Part shown: piece after piece, positions 1 to 14,080 of the stretch
How the letters are laid out: every line of letters starts with the position of its first letter
Position numbering within the stretch: position 1 is the first letter of the stretch
Source: Brugia malayi
Taxonomy: Eukaryota > Nematoda > Chromadorea > Rhabditida > Onchocercidae
DNA length: 64,000 nucleotides
Assembly: GCF_000002995.4 (NCBI RefSeq)
Contig: NW_025062479.1
Coordinates: 17,728,721 to 17,792,720, forward strand
Direction of reading: 5' to 3'
The notes under the pieces: model-generated
Databases searched by the model: none
What the model saw: the letters and a program-made list of their open reading frames with translations, nothing else
Told to the model about the DNA's origin: nothing
Program-made: the position numbers and the translations under genes

Positions 1-3000
1 TAATTGGATTAGTTTAAGATTATACTGTTGTCACTTTAACTTAACTGATATTAAAGAGAGGATGTTGAAAAATTGAACCGCAATTGTAAATTTAAATATA
101 TTCTATGCTTCTAGAAGATTCCGATCTGCTTTCTACTTGTTTACATTTCTCATAAAAATTAGTATCTGTTTTTTATAATAAAGGCATCAGCGATTTTATT
201 TATTATGTGATAAGAGGCAATATAGTCGTATCTGCATAGTTTCATCCTTATTTAGTATGCTGTAGTGTAGTAATATCAATTTTCCTGTGCTTATAATTGA
301 GTTGAGCAATGAAGTTAATCACTATCATCAAAACATCGCAAAATTCAACTATTTGCAAGGTACATTATTACTTCAATAGCAATATGTTGATTGAAGAATT
401 TCTTTATAAAAATAGGGTCTTACCTTTCTTCAGCTTACTTTTGAAATATAACTGTAAATAAGCCGTTTATTTTGATACTTATGTAGTGGAAAGTATCTGA
501 TCAACAGTGAAATAAGCTCAAAAATTTCAGTTAATTGTTTAAAACTTATCTTTTATAAAATAAAAGATAGTTTTATTACGTTTTTCATAAAACAATTCCA
601 GTGATTTAAAAAAAAAAAAAAAATTATATGCCACGAAAGGATATAATTCACTTTCCTCATTCCCTTAAAGCTGTTGCATCTTTATCGGCTTCTGTCAGCT
701 CATTCCTATTTTATGCTTTGTGTTTTCCTTTTACGTACTGATTTCTATTTTTTAAATGATATCTTTTCCTTCAAATTTATTAGGGTTTGTTACCTTTCTG
801 TATAAATGATTCATATTCTTGTCATAGTTCTTATTTAAATATTTTCTTTATTTAAGAAGTTAATAGCTCGAGACGTTATTGCTGTTAACGTAAAATTCTT
901 CTTATTCGATATTTGGACAGAATACTTTTCTACTACATCACTATTGATAAGTATTGCATAGCTAGCAACAATCTAACATTAGCGAAACTCGATGCAATTT
1001 TAGTTATGTCACAGTTCATTCACATTCATATTGCACCAAGTTTTTTTGTCAAAAAATTTGGAAAGGAAGGTCAGTCGGGTAAGAGAAAAGCAACAATTTA
1101 ACTTACTTAAAAGTTTCTTTAACTTTTAAACCCATATGAAAAGAGGACACTCACAAGTTTTTGAATATTTAGTTGGAGTTTGAAGAAAGAACTTCATCAT
1201 TAATTTTCATCATTTAGAATTAATTTTGTTTACATTGTTATAAAATAATTACATACACCGTCATATGAATTGCTCACTCCAATATTTTTATTCAGTTACG
1301 GAATTCTTTCGGCATGAATCTTTTACGAAATTTCGTTTGCGACTGACGACTTTAGTTATCTCATTCATCTCACTTCTGTGGTATAAGTTTCGGTTCTACC
1401 GCTCTATGTTCGTTTTTATCACTGGTTAGATAAACTGAATCTTAAACCTTTATCAGACCTAACATCATATTTTAATACAAAAAGCTATTTTTTTCTTGTA
1501 TGATTTTGTGGTAGGAATAGAACGCAAATCTTGCTTTCAAAAAATGCTTAATTTTTTTTGGTATCTGAGAAACAAAAGTCTGTTGACATACATTGATGAT
1601 AGCAAAAATGCAGTAGATTTCTGAACGCACTGAAACTGAAAATCATAAAAGAAAACCAGATTTAAGATTTTATTGAGGATTTGTTCAACTTGGCAGGCGA
1701 GTAACTGAATAGGTAGTCTACTGCTAATTGGACATTTAATTCTTTTTGAAATCGTATTTTCCTTTTAAACAGTCATAGAATGTAGGGATGAGCAGTAAGA
1801 ACTCAACAGTAATGTTTGGAAGTTCTTCAGATAGCCATTAATAGATGTTCCGAATTTAAAGTAAAATAGAGCTTCAGTGTTAATTTCAACAGATGTAGTC
1901 AAAAAATATTTTTTTCATTCGATTGGTTATAAATTGCCTTTTTTCTGCATATTTGATATTAAGAAGTCGTAATAGACAGTAAGTCTCTAACCATTATTCC
2001 ATTTTTTCGAGATATTTTTATTGAAAAATCTATGATACTAATGTTTGTTTTCATAATTTTTTCCTATTAAAAAGGAGCATAGTAAAATACATAGATTGGC
2101 CGAATGGTTTTGTTGCATTCACCGGATATAATGCTTCAATTTTGGCTTCGTGTTGGTACTGGTGATGATTGGACAACTGGTATTGATGTTGAGACTTCTG
2201 CTTCCATGGAAGATGAGAAAATTTTCTTGGTGGATTCTGGGATGCTAAGCAGATTAATTGAAGAAATTGAAAAAATTATGTCAGTTGCTTGTAAATTAGA
2301 ACGTTTGCATTTGAAATAAATTATATGTGGCGAATACTGCTGCAGTTGTAACTACTACCATTACAAGCCTGCAGTCATTTAACTGCAGCAAAATAGCTTA
2401 AAAGCAATGCAGTACTCAATGCTTTGTGATTCTTGTCTTTGAAGGTAAAAAAAAGTTCTTGTATCGGTTAGTGAATTCTGTCAAGCTGTCATCACTAACC
2501 AAATCACAAATGCTGTGTAAGTGGTGGTTAAATCGGTATTCAACGTTGGAATTCATATAGAATTTCGAGATCTGGATGAAATATTTACTAAGCTGACTAC
2601 ATACATTGACAACATGCAGTGGGAATTTTTACGAGACGTCAAAAAACTGAAACAGAAGTTCTGTCATAACAGTGAAACGCTGAAGATCAACATTTACAAG
2701 TTTGAAAATTTGATAAATAGTGCTTTTGTTGCAATTAGTAAGCTTCTTGCCTAATGCACCACTTTTTATAACATGAATATTAATTTTCCTGAAGTTTATT
2801 AAAATTTTATTGCTTGTACTTTTAATTTACGGAGGCTTTGACTATTGGAGGGAAGATGAAGCCACTTGTGTTAGATATGCAACTATTCCGAATTTTGAAT
2901 GATTGCATAGTTGCAAGCAATAAAGGAACTTTAATCTTCATTGGAAATATACAAATGATCATTTTTATGGTTAATGGAGCAAATCAGAATGATTGATCAA

Positions 3001-6000
3001 ATACTTAAATAATACACCTTTTCATCGGGTCAAGATGTTAAAAAGAATAAGGTATTGTGACCCATCTATTAACCGCATGTACATTACCACAGTGCATCTA
3101 TAAATCGTTTTGTTCCAGATTTTCGTGATGCACTATCTTTCAGTCGCTTACTGTGATTAATACACCGTAAATCTTCTAAACTGACATGAAACTATACATT
3201 TTTTAATGTACTGATTTCATAAAATAATCGGTGAACCAGTAAATATCCATGCACTTTCTCGATATACTTGAATACCGGAATCGTTTGTCTATCTATCATT
3301 ACCATTTTCTTAGCTGCTTGCTTCTTTTTTAGATCAATAGTTTTACTTGTAGTAGAGATGTAGTAATGAAAAGAGTTGGCTCTCAGCACCACTTTTTATA
3401 CGTCGGCCTTGCTGTGAAAGAGTTAGACTACCCTATTGATTTGCAAAGAGGAGGAACAACACCAACAACGCTAATCGGCGGTAGGAGAGTCTAGGCCTGG
3501 ATGGAATTGTGTAACTTATGCCAAGAAGTAGTGTCTACAAATTTTATCTTCCATTCTGTTAGTCCAAGTTTCTTCAGTTTTTTCCCATACTCCAATGCTT
3601 ACGACTTTTTTTTTTTTTTTTTCTTTTTTCACAGATTAACGTCTTATACACATATACAGCAATTCTGTATTATTGTGCAATGGGAGCGATGTGCTGCACC
3701 AGAGTGCTACCAGTCCTATAGTATTAGGACGAATCTCTGATTTTTTGTCTCTTGGTTACTTTTCTTAACTCTCCGTATGAGCTCAGAGCAGCACTACATT
3801 TGCTGTATCTAACACATCAGCTGGGATCGCTGGACGATGAACTAGAAACATTATATCGTGGAAGATATTAGGAAATAGATTTGTCATGCACTTATTGTTA
3901 TCACTTGTCACTATCATCGTTATTTAATTACACTTATCGCTTGCAGTATTTTAATATGTTTCGGACTATGTCTCTGCAAAAAAACACTCGCACAAGTCTT
4001 CCTCATAAATTCTTGCTTCGAAATAAGCTGTTTTTTAAGAGTATATATTTATTCAATTATTCATCAATATATGGTTTTCTTTTAAATGTGAGGTTTTGTG
4101 AAATAGAAATATACCTCATATTATCCCTGTGGTATGTTTTCAGGATTGTAGCTTTTCATTTTTTAAACGAATAGAAGTTTTTAGTGCCCTTGAATCTTTG
4201 AATGATGACTAATTATTAAGTGGATTCATAATGTAGTCAGAACCATTAGATAATAGTGCTCTTTTAAAGATCTCCCTAGCAGAAGATTTGCAGCCAACTT
4301 TCAATTTAGATTATTTTACCTCATTTGATGAGCTAAGTTAGACTAAGATTTTTATATTAAACAATTTTTGATCCTTTGCGGTTAAATTGCAGAAGTTGCT
4401 TACACTTCTAAATCCAAGTTTTTTCTGAATCCAAGAGCGAAATGTAGAAATTGTTAGTTGAAAAATGAAAAACATTTTTTATAAGCATCTGTAATTTTTT
4501 TATAGACATCTGCATTTTTATAAAAAATAAACATGTTCTGTATAGGAAATTCTACTAATGACAATTGAAAGACAGAAAACGATTTCCAAAAAATTGTGCA
4601 AATGTGTTTAAAGTTTGTTCCATAAGCCCTTATGCTAGCAGAAGCGTGGTGTATGACTAATTAAATATGAAAATATTGTTATGAATATTTCATGTTTGAG
4701 TGATTCATTAAAATAAGTGCAGGTATTAATTAACCTGTTGCGTTTGTTTTATTGTAAAGATTGAAGATGTAGTGATATTAAGCTGTAGACTTTCATCTTT
4801 CTCACTCGTATAGTTATAATATTCAAAACATTCATTGATTTACGGCGGCATTATCGCTTTCTGGTTACTTGTTACTTTTTTTTTGCAATTCATTTTTTAT
4901 TTTTCTTATTTTGGAAATTATTTTGTAATTCATTTTTTAAAATAAATATGCTTTTATATATAGCATTAATTCTTTATTTCAAAAATTTTTTTATCCATTT
5001 ATTTGTTTTATTAAAAATTATTGACATTTTTTTTTTTTTTTTATTTATTTGTTTGTCAATCGGATTTATTGAAATGCTGCTGGAATGTTGGAGCAGGAAA
5101 AGTAAGATAGCAAGCTTCCTAGATCAGGAATTTCTCAAGTTCAGAAATTTCGATTTTGAAACATGTGTTATGTGTTTTAAGTCAATAATGGCAATAGTGG
5201 CAATTGATAATAATGATAATAATTGTCACGGTAAACTATGTTAGCGACGAGTTTTTCTTTTTGCAATGTACCTATCGAGCTTTTGGTCGCTTTCGCACTT
5301 TGAGACTAGAAAGATATTTCCTGAGTTTGTCCTTATGGATGTCTCTCTTTTTTCCTATATTTCTTTCCTTATTGATGTTCAAATACTCATTCATTTACTC
5401 TGTATTGAGTTCATTCCTGAAACTGCCAATCGTATGGTTGCAATTATTGGCAGACTCCTAAAATTATGCAAAGAATGCATCATTCATCTCATATTTATTT
5501 CTCTTTGGTTCTCATCTCTGTGATAGCTACGTTCATCCGTATGTGTAATAAGTTTTCCTTCATATTGGATGGAATTCATCCTGGAGTTACAAGAGCATAA
5601 AGGAAAAAGAATCAAGTTTATTTTATCTCCTGAGATGTATTATGAATTTCGGAAATGAGTGCTATGATAGAATTGTTTTCATAATCTGGTAATTGCTCTC
5701 AAATGCCTAACCAATAATGCTTAGTGTTTTCTCGTTTGTCTTTCAGTTGTTGAGAACAGTTACAGTGGTCATCATGTCTCTTATCTCCTATCTTATTCAG
5801 TTGAAATGTTGAACAGGAACAAGGCCCTAAGAAATGCAGTAATCATTATAACTACCCCTAGTATACTTTCCTTCCCAATTTTTCAACAACACTTTACTTG
5901 ATCATTGTAGCAGATACTTATTGATAAAAGTGATTTCATGGTCATAGCAGATTCAACAAGAGGTATGAATAGGAAGAAATACAAATGGGTCTGGGAATAA

Positions 6001-7555
6001 TGTTACACTGGTTTTCCAAAAATTGAAGAAAGTGTAACGTAGCATAGTGAATTTTTATAAATTGGATGCAAGAGAAGCAATTGAATTTTTCGTTGAATTA
6101 TTATCACAGATTATTATTTCCTTAACGAAACTAAGCCTCTCTTCTTGGTAACAACAAAACCCTCTTGAAAATATGCATTAATGAATTGAAGTATTCATGA
6201 CGTCATGTGTGTATAGATGTGATAATGTGTTGACAACAACTTTACGGTAAAGCTTTCAGCAACAATAAATTGATTTTTCTATATGTAACTTGTTGTTGAG
6301 GAGCCAAAGTCTGACTTTGCACTATTGCTGGAAAAAATTCAACTTTCATCAATTTTTCAAGAGTTTTTTTAATTTTAATCTCAATTCAAGCAGACAGGAG
6401 AGGCGATGCCTAATGCAGTGAGCAAGGAAAAACTGCGCTGATGACAAATCGGATCATTTTGTCTGAAAGGTTTTGCCATATGCAATTTATTCCCTACCAG
6501 TTTGCTATATGTCCCCGGATGGTCGGTTTTTAATGTTCCTGAATCACTCACTTTCCCTGGCAATGATTAGTCATTTCACCATAACTAAATGACTGTATTA
6601 GCAATTAGAAGAATTTAAAAGAATATTATAGAAGCGAAGAAAATGCATGATATCTTGAGGTTATTCACACAGAAATGATTTACGAGATCTCAAAATGACT
6701 GGAGTAGATTCACTTTGATACCTTCAGTTATATACGTTTATTTTTCAGACTACTATTCTCTAAATTGTCCACTCTCCTCTAAGTTATTTAATGCTTAATA
6801 ATTAAATCATTGCTGTTAATGTTGAAATTTTATTCTGTATATGAAATATTTTCAATCATTATTGTTGACTGCAGAATATTCCTTCCTATCTTATAACTGA
6901 ATAATTCTGTGAAAATAAAAGCTTTGTTAGCTATGTCTCAACTGATTTCAGCTGCACGGCTTTTAAATGGCGTGAGATTTCATGTTTGCTGTAGAAAAAG
7001 TACAGAATCACAACCCACTAGTTGACCCATTCAGTTCATGTCGCGATAATACGCTTTGTATTATTGCTTTACTTGCCCTGCTACGATTGTTGTAATCGTG
7101 ATCCATTGCATTTTTGGGCTATTCCTTTGGCAGTATTTTTGTTTCAATGCACTAATCGGCGATTGCTTCAATTTTTCGCACTTCTGCATTTGCTATGCCC
7201 ACTTTAAAGAAGATACATAGCAAGGCTACATGTTACATGCAGCAGCTATCAAAAATATAGCTTAAAAGAGGATATAACTAAAGTAAATGCAGTCCTTATA
7301 AATCATTTTCATATGACTTCTCGGTCAGAAATTTTGTTGAGGCATCCTGAAATCTTTCATTTTCAATTCTCATCATACTTCAAATGTGTTCAGAAATATA
7401 GAATCTGCAAGCTGCTCTAGCTAGCTTGCTTCTCTTTCTCATGCTACATCATATTTCATTTGCTAGTGTATCTGAAGACCTGTTTTGAAAAAAAGTTGCT
7501 TGATATTAAGTTTATTACTATATACATAGTTAAAAGTGATCAATGAAGGTGTGAG
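1..7555. other. Gene-free AT-rich flank
   Basis: No gene model with linked splice sites could be built on either strand. The stretch is AT-rich, with T runs (for example near 3608-3621 and 5029-5042) and scattered short ORFs of biased, low-complexity composition. The only parts with a protein-like look are two ORFs at 2104-2754, listed separately. It may contain the upstream region of the GPCR gene at 7556. Confidence 0.55.
2104..2754 (+). pseudogene. Possible decayed coding relic (two ORFs)
   Basis: Two ORFs of 71 and 77 codons (2104-2319 and 2521-2754) have a less biased, more protein-like composition than the surrounding DNA. The first contains a Gly-Asp-Asp-Trp stretch and ends in a charged helix-like tail; the second is rich in Lys, Asp and aromatic residues. 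About 200 nt with stops in all frames separates them, and I see no clean donor/acceptor pair joining them in phase. I do not recognise a family. A pseudogene or retro-copy fragment is the simplest reading; chance ORFs are the alternative. Confidence 0.2.
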
Positions 7556-10500
7556 ATGCTGGCAATGGTCGATCCGTCAGTGCTAACAACGGAAGCACTG
7601 GCACGAGCAGCAGTGATACTTTCTGTTGGTTTACTGTTAATGTTCTCGGCAGTTATTTCCATAACTATAACTCTATGCAACGATACACTACGTGATGTTA
7701 TCGGTTATTATATGGTTTGTTAATATTACAACTATTATCTCTTGAAGCCTTAAAATCACACAGTGTCCGAATAGTTTGATTTTATGTATGTACAGCAGGC
7801 TTTTCCCTCTTTCTCTTTACGATATGTATTCATTCTTAAAATTCTTACCTGTCATTGAGTGTATTTCAAAATCCATCTAGTGAGTTCAAAGAACAAGAAA
7901 GGGTTCATATGGAGTCAAATTTATAAAATGGAAACTTTTTATTAACTTTGCATTTTAATTTCCATAAACTGCTAGAATTTAAACAGTTTTGCAGGTTTCT
8001 TTGTCTGCTGCAGATTTACTATGTTCAGTGGCAATAATACCCGCTAGCATGTACAGTGCTTTAGCACCAGATTGGCAATTTATGGGTGATAATTCATTGG
8101 TTTGTAAATGCTCAGTATATTTAGAAATAGTTCTGTTTGCTAATACTGCCTATACCCTCGCATGGATTGGCATAGACCGATATGCTGCTTTAATGAAACC
8201 TCAAAGGTGGATTAATTGTTTCTATCTTTTAAATTTGCAGTTAGTACTGTCCAATTCACCTCTGAAAATAGCGCTGAAATTCGAAGAATTCTTTATTGGA
8301 AAGTTGATTTTTTTAGAAAAACTCTGGTATCTTCATCACTAGAACTTCCGTTTGCTTATTTTCTTTAACAAACTAAGCTTATAGACCTGTTTGTAACCTA
8401 TATTTCGCAGAATCAACGAGTAATAAGTGTAGGTACCTTTGTAAGCATCATTGCTTATACATAAAGGCGACACTCTTCCTAAACATTCACTTAGATTTCA
8501 ATATACTCAAAGCCTGAGCACTGTAAATAACCTGGTGATTTGGAAGTAAACCTATATGTTTACTCTCTTACCGTTAAATTGTCTTATCTTTCATTCTGTA
8601 CAGGTATGAGGCGGAGCAAACCATAACGAGGTGTAAATGTTGGATTGCGTTCACGTGGAGTAGCACCGTACTCTTCTCGTTGCCTATTGTTGTTGCTCGC
8701 ATGAAGGTATCACTTTTATTTTTATTTTTTGCAATGCCACGACTATGTTTCATGCATTTTGTAAGTCTATATTGAACTACATGTAACCAAAAATGATTTT
8801 TAACAGTCAGGATAGATGTCAACCACCATTTGATAACGACATGTTATATTTAATGTATTTTTATTTTATTGTAATATATATTCTAGGGTTATGTAAAATT
8901 AGATTGGATTAAAGTGAGAAGACAGTAAGTGCGTAAGTGAAAAACAGATCAAAATTTTAAATTAAATAGTGAAAATTGTTCTCCGAACACATGCTTCATA
9001 GTTGGAATTTCACACTTAATCCTTCTAGGTCTCTTATTATCACGCAGCCGAATTGTGCCTGCTTGACTGGTCAGCAACAACAGCTTACAGTATAACATTA
9101 GCCTTACTTATCCTAGTACCTTCTACATGCAGTATATTATTCACTTATTGTTCAATTTTCTGGGCTATGCGAAATTCACATATGGTTAGTTTCTTGTTTC
9201 ATTTAACATTTTTACATTTTTTGGGAATAGCGTGCTCTTGTTGAGACATGCAGTTAGCATTTGTCCATGGATGGATAACTACCAGTCATGTTATCTTATG
9301 ATTCAAATATTTGAAAATAATAAAATATGGTCGTCTGCTGGTAGCCTAAAATCTAAAGTAGCTTTTTTCTATTTCTTCCGGGGATTTCTGCTAAGAAAAC
9401 CGATGTATTCTCTAGTGTAAAATGGCCGCATAAACACTTCCAGATATCGGCGTTTACAAATTTAGATTTTTTCTTCTCCCTGATGCAATGAATACTGTAG
9501 TTTGAAAAGTATTTAATCTTCTAGAATTCAAAAATTGTGCCGTTTTTATTGTTCATTGCTTTTTTTTTTTTTTTTTTTTAAATAGTAAGCAAACATTATA
9601 TGAAGTGCATTCAAAAGAATACTGCATTACACTGGCGAAAAACATCCACATCCAAAATCCGAATTTCTAAAAAATATGTTGTAATATTATAATGTTATAA
9701 AATTTGGAAGAAAAACTTTCTGATTATTGGCAGTTATATATATATATATATATTTATGAATATACGTACCATTAATACATAATGCATAATTGTAGGAAGG
9801 ATAATAATCCGAAAAATATTTTTGTTAAGATGGACTCTTGTTTCATAATTTACAATTTTCCTGTGAGAATTGATAAAATTTGTTGTTGGTAGATATTTAG
9901 AAAGATGCTCGAACATTCAGAGATGACCACCCTAACAAAAAATGCATTATTTTTTTTTCCAGTATCCTTTATTAGCATAATTAAGGTACCGAAATATGAA
10001 TTTTCACGCCTGTCACCACATTACAATGATATATTTAAATTAAGTTTTTCCTGGAATTCTCGTTGAAGAATTTTAGTTGTAGTGGAGATGTCATGTGAAT
10101 ATCATCGGTTACAGATATTTTTCAGTGAAAAATACTTAGTGAAATTCTGCAAGCTATTATTGTCTCTTATTTCTTTTTCTTATGAATTCATGTTGAAAAT
10201 ATAATGGTAATTGCAGCTTGAAGACAATCAACGTTTGTTACTGGAAACGGATCACAATTTTGCTCTTTCCTTTTTCGTGCTCGTTGCTTTCATTCTCTCT
10301 TGGTTACCCGTCATCGTGGTTCGTTTCGTCCCGCGATCGTTGCTTAGTCCAGCAGATCTATCAACGGTGGATTTCGTTTTTGTATGGCTTGCGATTGGTG
10401 GACCCTCCTCAAAATTGCTCATTTCATTGTTCATAAATCAGGAATTTCGTTCGGCACTTGGTCAATGTATCTGTTCTCTATGTCCTTGTTGCTGTTTAGC

Positions 10501-10573
10501 ATCACCAGCTGTTCGTCAAAGGCGCCGACTGGAATATAGGAGCCTTTCTGGCCGACGAACCCATTCTAGCTAA
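7556..10573 (+). CDS. Rhodopsin-class G protein-coupled receptor, GPR21/GPR52-like
   Basis: Predicted exons are 7556-7714, 7995-8206, 8604-8706, 9029-9184 and 10217-10573; all phases agree and give 328 aa. Seen in the sequence: a TM1 helix after a short N-terminus, TM2 with SLSAADLL, a TM3 start Cys (SLVCKCS), an IGIDRY motif ending TM3, TM4 in exon 3, an extracellular loop 2 Cys (AAELCLLDW), TM5 with a central Pro, TM6 with FILSWLP, TM7, and a Cys-rich tail (CICSLCPCCC) suited to palmitoylation. The TM3 end, the loop 2 Cys followed by Trp, and the TM7 WLAI segment recall vertebrate GPR21/GPR52 from memory. Oddly, TM7 lacks NPxxY and reads GGPSSKLLIS. Intracellular loop 3 is short (about 20 residues). 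The ligand is unknown. An upstream non-coding exon is possible. Certain as a GPCR; the subfamily is tentative. Confidence 0.85.
9735..9753. repeat. (TA)n microsatellite
   Basis: A short pure TA dinucleotide run inside the 1-kb last intron of the GPCR gene. Nothing further is seen. Confidence 0.8.
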
Positions 10574-12560
10574 TATTTTAATTAAAGTTAACTCAAAATC
10601 TTTCAGATTTTAAAGTTCATGTGAATTATATTATTGTTATATGGCACCTTAACGTCTCTACCCTTTTGTCTAATCACTTGTTTCCTGTATGAAAGATCTA
10701 AGCAATTCCAGATATATCGCTGCTGAATTCTCAAAACAAGAAGGAAGAATATCGGCTGCAAATTTCACCTTTTACCTTGTTCCAATATATCACTGTTGTT
10801 GTCGAAATCCTGCTCATTCTAATTGGTCTTTCCAGACCGAAGTTCTTTCGTATTACTTTTCTGATTAAAAGGTAATGAAGACTAGAACATTTTCTGGACA
10901 TTGATAGATAACACTTACTTTTTCTCTCCGTTTTTGCTTTGGAGGGATTGTGGGAAATTTAAATGTCAGCATCCATGGAAAACTCCTACTTTCTATCTCG
11001 AAACAGCTTTTCAAAGAATTGTATTTTTTAATTTATAATATTTAAGTTGCTATAAAATTGGTCACCATAATTAAATGTTAACCATTGAATGGTTTACTAA
11101 CATATGTGCAATGGAAATCATTAATTTCTGTTAATTACCTGTCTTTAGTACAAACAGAAAGCAGAAAGACTTGAACAGTAGGATGTAATACTTAGGACAA
11201 TTCATTATCCAATTCAATTCAGAAATTCAATACCTCCATTCCCATCTAGGTGAATGCTTGTGCGTAATCTATTTATTTATCCACTTCGCTTATTTTTTTG
11301 CATTGGTTGGTATATTCCTCATCGAAATTCACTTTCTATCTCGATAATTCTTTATTATTTTTAAACTAAGATTTTTATGGTTTTTGTAAAGATGCTCCGT
11401 ATAGGCTTGAGAAGGTACTTTTGTTAAAGCGGTTACTCCTTAGCAAATTTCATCTGGCTTAAATATATTCATTAAAAAAAAAATAATAACGTGATTAAAC
11501 CACTAACATTTATGGTACTATTTTAGAATATCCTGGAACGTTTCTGCTCTCTTTAAGATTTTGCAGTTTTTTTGATTTTCTGTTAAAGAAATGTGATTAG
11601 GAATTATAGTTACTATTTCATTGTCACAATTTGTCATGTATTCTATTCGATCGAAGATAAGAAACTTTATTGTTATGGATTTAAAGATGATGTGTGATTC
11701 TCGTTGTGTCGAAAAACTCGTTAATTCTACCTAGAATCATATTTACAAATTTGTGTGTTCGGAATAATTTCCCAGACGAGACTGCTTCTGCTTTCAAAAA
11801 TAAACTATTTAGAGCGTGATTCATTCGAGGTACTGGTTATTCTGAAAATATTTGCTTTCATGACTTCGAATTCAGCTTTCACTGTTCGGAACTAGTTGCA
11901 CTTGAAAACATTCTCAAAATGAATATATAGAGTATCAAATAAATCAGAGCAATGTTTTAAAGTTGTTATTGTACCGCACATTCAGTCTAGATTTCATGAG
12001 GACCGATGTTTCGTAGAGGAAACCAATCTTTGCCATTCCAAGTTTAGAAATCATCAATACGGGATGTTGCGCACTACTATTAGCAACAAATTTTCTTCTA
12101 AAACTGGTATGCCGGAATCGGGAAAAATACTGAACCATCATGGGTACTGTATAGCTTGCCCTTGCAGGTACTTCTGGTCTTTCGCTTGAGGCCTTAATTT
12201 TTCATTAAGTGTCGACAATTTTTAACGAAGTTTAGCGTGGTAATGTCGCGTGGTCAGTCCAGTTTTTATTTTTTTCTTTTTTGACTTTCAGGGTTGATTC
12301 GGGATTCACTTGAAGGTGACGTTTTAGCTTGTGTTTGTTGTGGACTTTTCTGACTGGATTGTTCTATATAGTGCTTTTCAGGATACGGTGACTTAATCTG
12401 TATTATGTTGGAAACGCTTGTTGAAGGAGAGCCTAAAATGTCTGGTGGTGACAATTTGCTTGAAGCAAAAGGAGAATTGAAACAGCAATCAAAACCAGAT
12501 TTAGTGCTATTAGTGGTTTAGCTTTACTTATTTATTTTATCTTAAATTTCTTGGAATCAG
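10574..12560. other. Intergenic spacer, GPCR to 4EHP
   Basis: No coding exon with usable splice phases was found on either strand. A short + strand ORF with ATGs at 12405 and 12438 ends at 12522 and could be an upstream ORF or an alternative first exon of the 4EHP gene. A minus-strand ORF at 12266-12454 is Ser/Pro/Gln-rich and is taken as chance. Confidence 0.5.
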
Positions 12561-14080
12561 ATGTTTTTCATTTGCGTGGAAAACATTCCCTATTATTCTC
12601 TAATCAACTTCATTTTGGCGAGGTGAGCTGCTAATGTACCTGACGTAGTAAACTTCCGGCTTTACGAATTCTCACTTTTTTTTTTCTTTCCACTAGGATT
12701 AAGGGATTATGCACCAAACATGAGTTTTTTGATCCAATTTTACAGCTAATCTTTAGAAACCCAGTCCTTGCAATGACAGTGAGCATCCCCTGGAATTCAC
12801 CTACGTGTTTTCGTATTTTGTACGTCCACAAGGGAAATTTGATCCAGAAGATTATGCTTTATATGTGCAACCAGTGGCTTCGTTTAATTCCGTGGAGCAG
12901 TTCTGGAATACATATTGTTTCTTGAAACGTCCAGCTGGTTGGTTATTTAACCTTAGCAAAGTTTTGGCTTACATCTCCGAAAATTTCGATTTTATTAATC
13001 TTCTAAGATTTTATACGTTTTTTTAGATATTAAAATTTTTTTTTTTTGTGAATCATCTGTAGCATATCTGTTAGGCGGTTATCACAAGAAGGAATGAAGA
13101 CTCTGAAATTTATTTTGAATGGAATTTCGAAATTAATAATTTATCTGATCTTACTTGCACCAAATGCAGATTTCAGATATCAATGAGAAAGTAGATTTCC
13201 ATATGTTCAAAGAGGGTATCAAACCTGTTTGGGAAGATGACGCAAATCGGAAAGTATTATTTTGGCATTTTTTGACACATTTTAATACTGTTTCATGTTA
13301 TTAGTGACTGAAGATTACGAATTTTCAATTTATTAGTAGTTTTCTGCACAAAAGAGGAAGTTTCATTATTTATTTAGGGTGGTAAATGGATTCTGCGTTT
13401 GAAAAAGGGTTTTTCATCAAGAATATGGGAAAATTTGATATTAGCAATGATTGGCGAGCAGTTCCTTGTAGGTGAGGAAATTTGTGGTGCAGTATGCTCC
13501 ATTCGTAATCAAGTTAGTTTTGTATGCAACTTTAAGAAAAATTTATTTTATCCACTTATACTCTTCATGAGTACAAATATTAACTCCTTTAGCAATTTTT
13601 CTTGCATAATGATTTTCTTTACAAAAAAATCGCCTTCATTTTATATATCCTGACTTCTAGAAATTCAAAAGCGATCAGTTTTTGATGTTATGACTGTTGA
13701 CTACTTATGTTATTGAATTGCTTTTTGGATATAATGTTTTACGTTTGTATTGAAAATTTTTTAGTTCCGAATTTGTTGATAAAAGTTTGATGAAAGTGTT
13801 AACTACTATTTAGATTTGTAATTTCTAACTTAATTGTCTCTAATTTTATTTATAGGAAGACATTGTATCTTTATGGAATCGCACAGCAGATAATTTGGCA
13901 ACAACAAACCGTATTCGTGACACTTTGCGACGGGTTTTAAATCTACCTCCAAATGCGATTTTGGAGTACAAGCGTCATGATGATTGCTTAAAGCATGTTT
14001 TTGTTTTTGTGTGGTTGCGTCCTTGCTCAAAGCTAGATAGGACTGCAACTAATTATTTAAAAGCAGGCATGCTTCTGTAA
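12561..14080 (+). CDS. ife-4: eIF4E family member, 4EHP type (eIF4E2 / ife-4-like)
   Basis: Cap-binding protein of the 4EHP class. In other animals it binds the mRNA cap but does not support normal eIF4G-driven initiation, and so represses chosen mRNAs. Exons 12561-12622, 12780-12937, 13177-13253, 13378-13512 and 13856-14080 join in phase to give 218 aa, the usual size. Diagnostic stretches are SEHPLEFTYVF, FNSVEQFW, FHMFKEGIKPVWEDDAN with the cap-stacking Trp, GGKWILRLKKG, WENLILAMIGEQF, EEICGAVCSIR, IRDTLRRVLNLPPNAILEYK. These match human 4EHP far better than eIF4E1. The start is uncertain. The chosen ATG directly follows an acceptor-like ATCAG (possible trans-splice site) and gives the exact phase for the SEHPLEF exon, but the resulting N-terminus is unusually hydrophobic. 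ATGs at 12405 and 12438 are alternatives. The last residues after YKRHDDCLK are read straight through to a stop and resemble no family tail I know. Confidence 0.9.

Noticed and set aside
2756..3402. A 15-bp direct repeat (GCACCACTTTTTATA) at about 2756 and 3388, considered as a target-site duplication
   Set aside because: Too long for a usual duplication, and nothing between the copies looks like a mobile element.
12266..12454. Ser/Pro/Gln-rich minus-strand ORF
   Set aside because: Compositionally biased, unlinked to other exons, and overlapping the presumed 5' region of the 4EHP gene.
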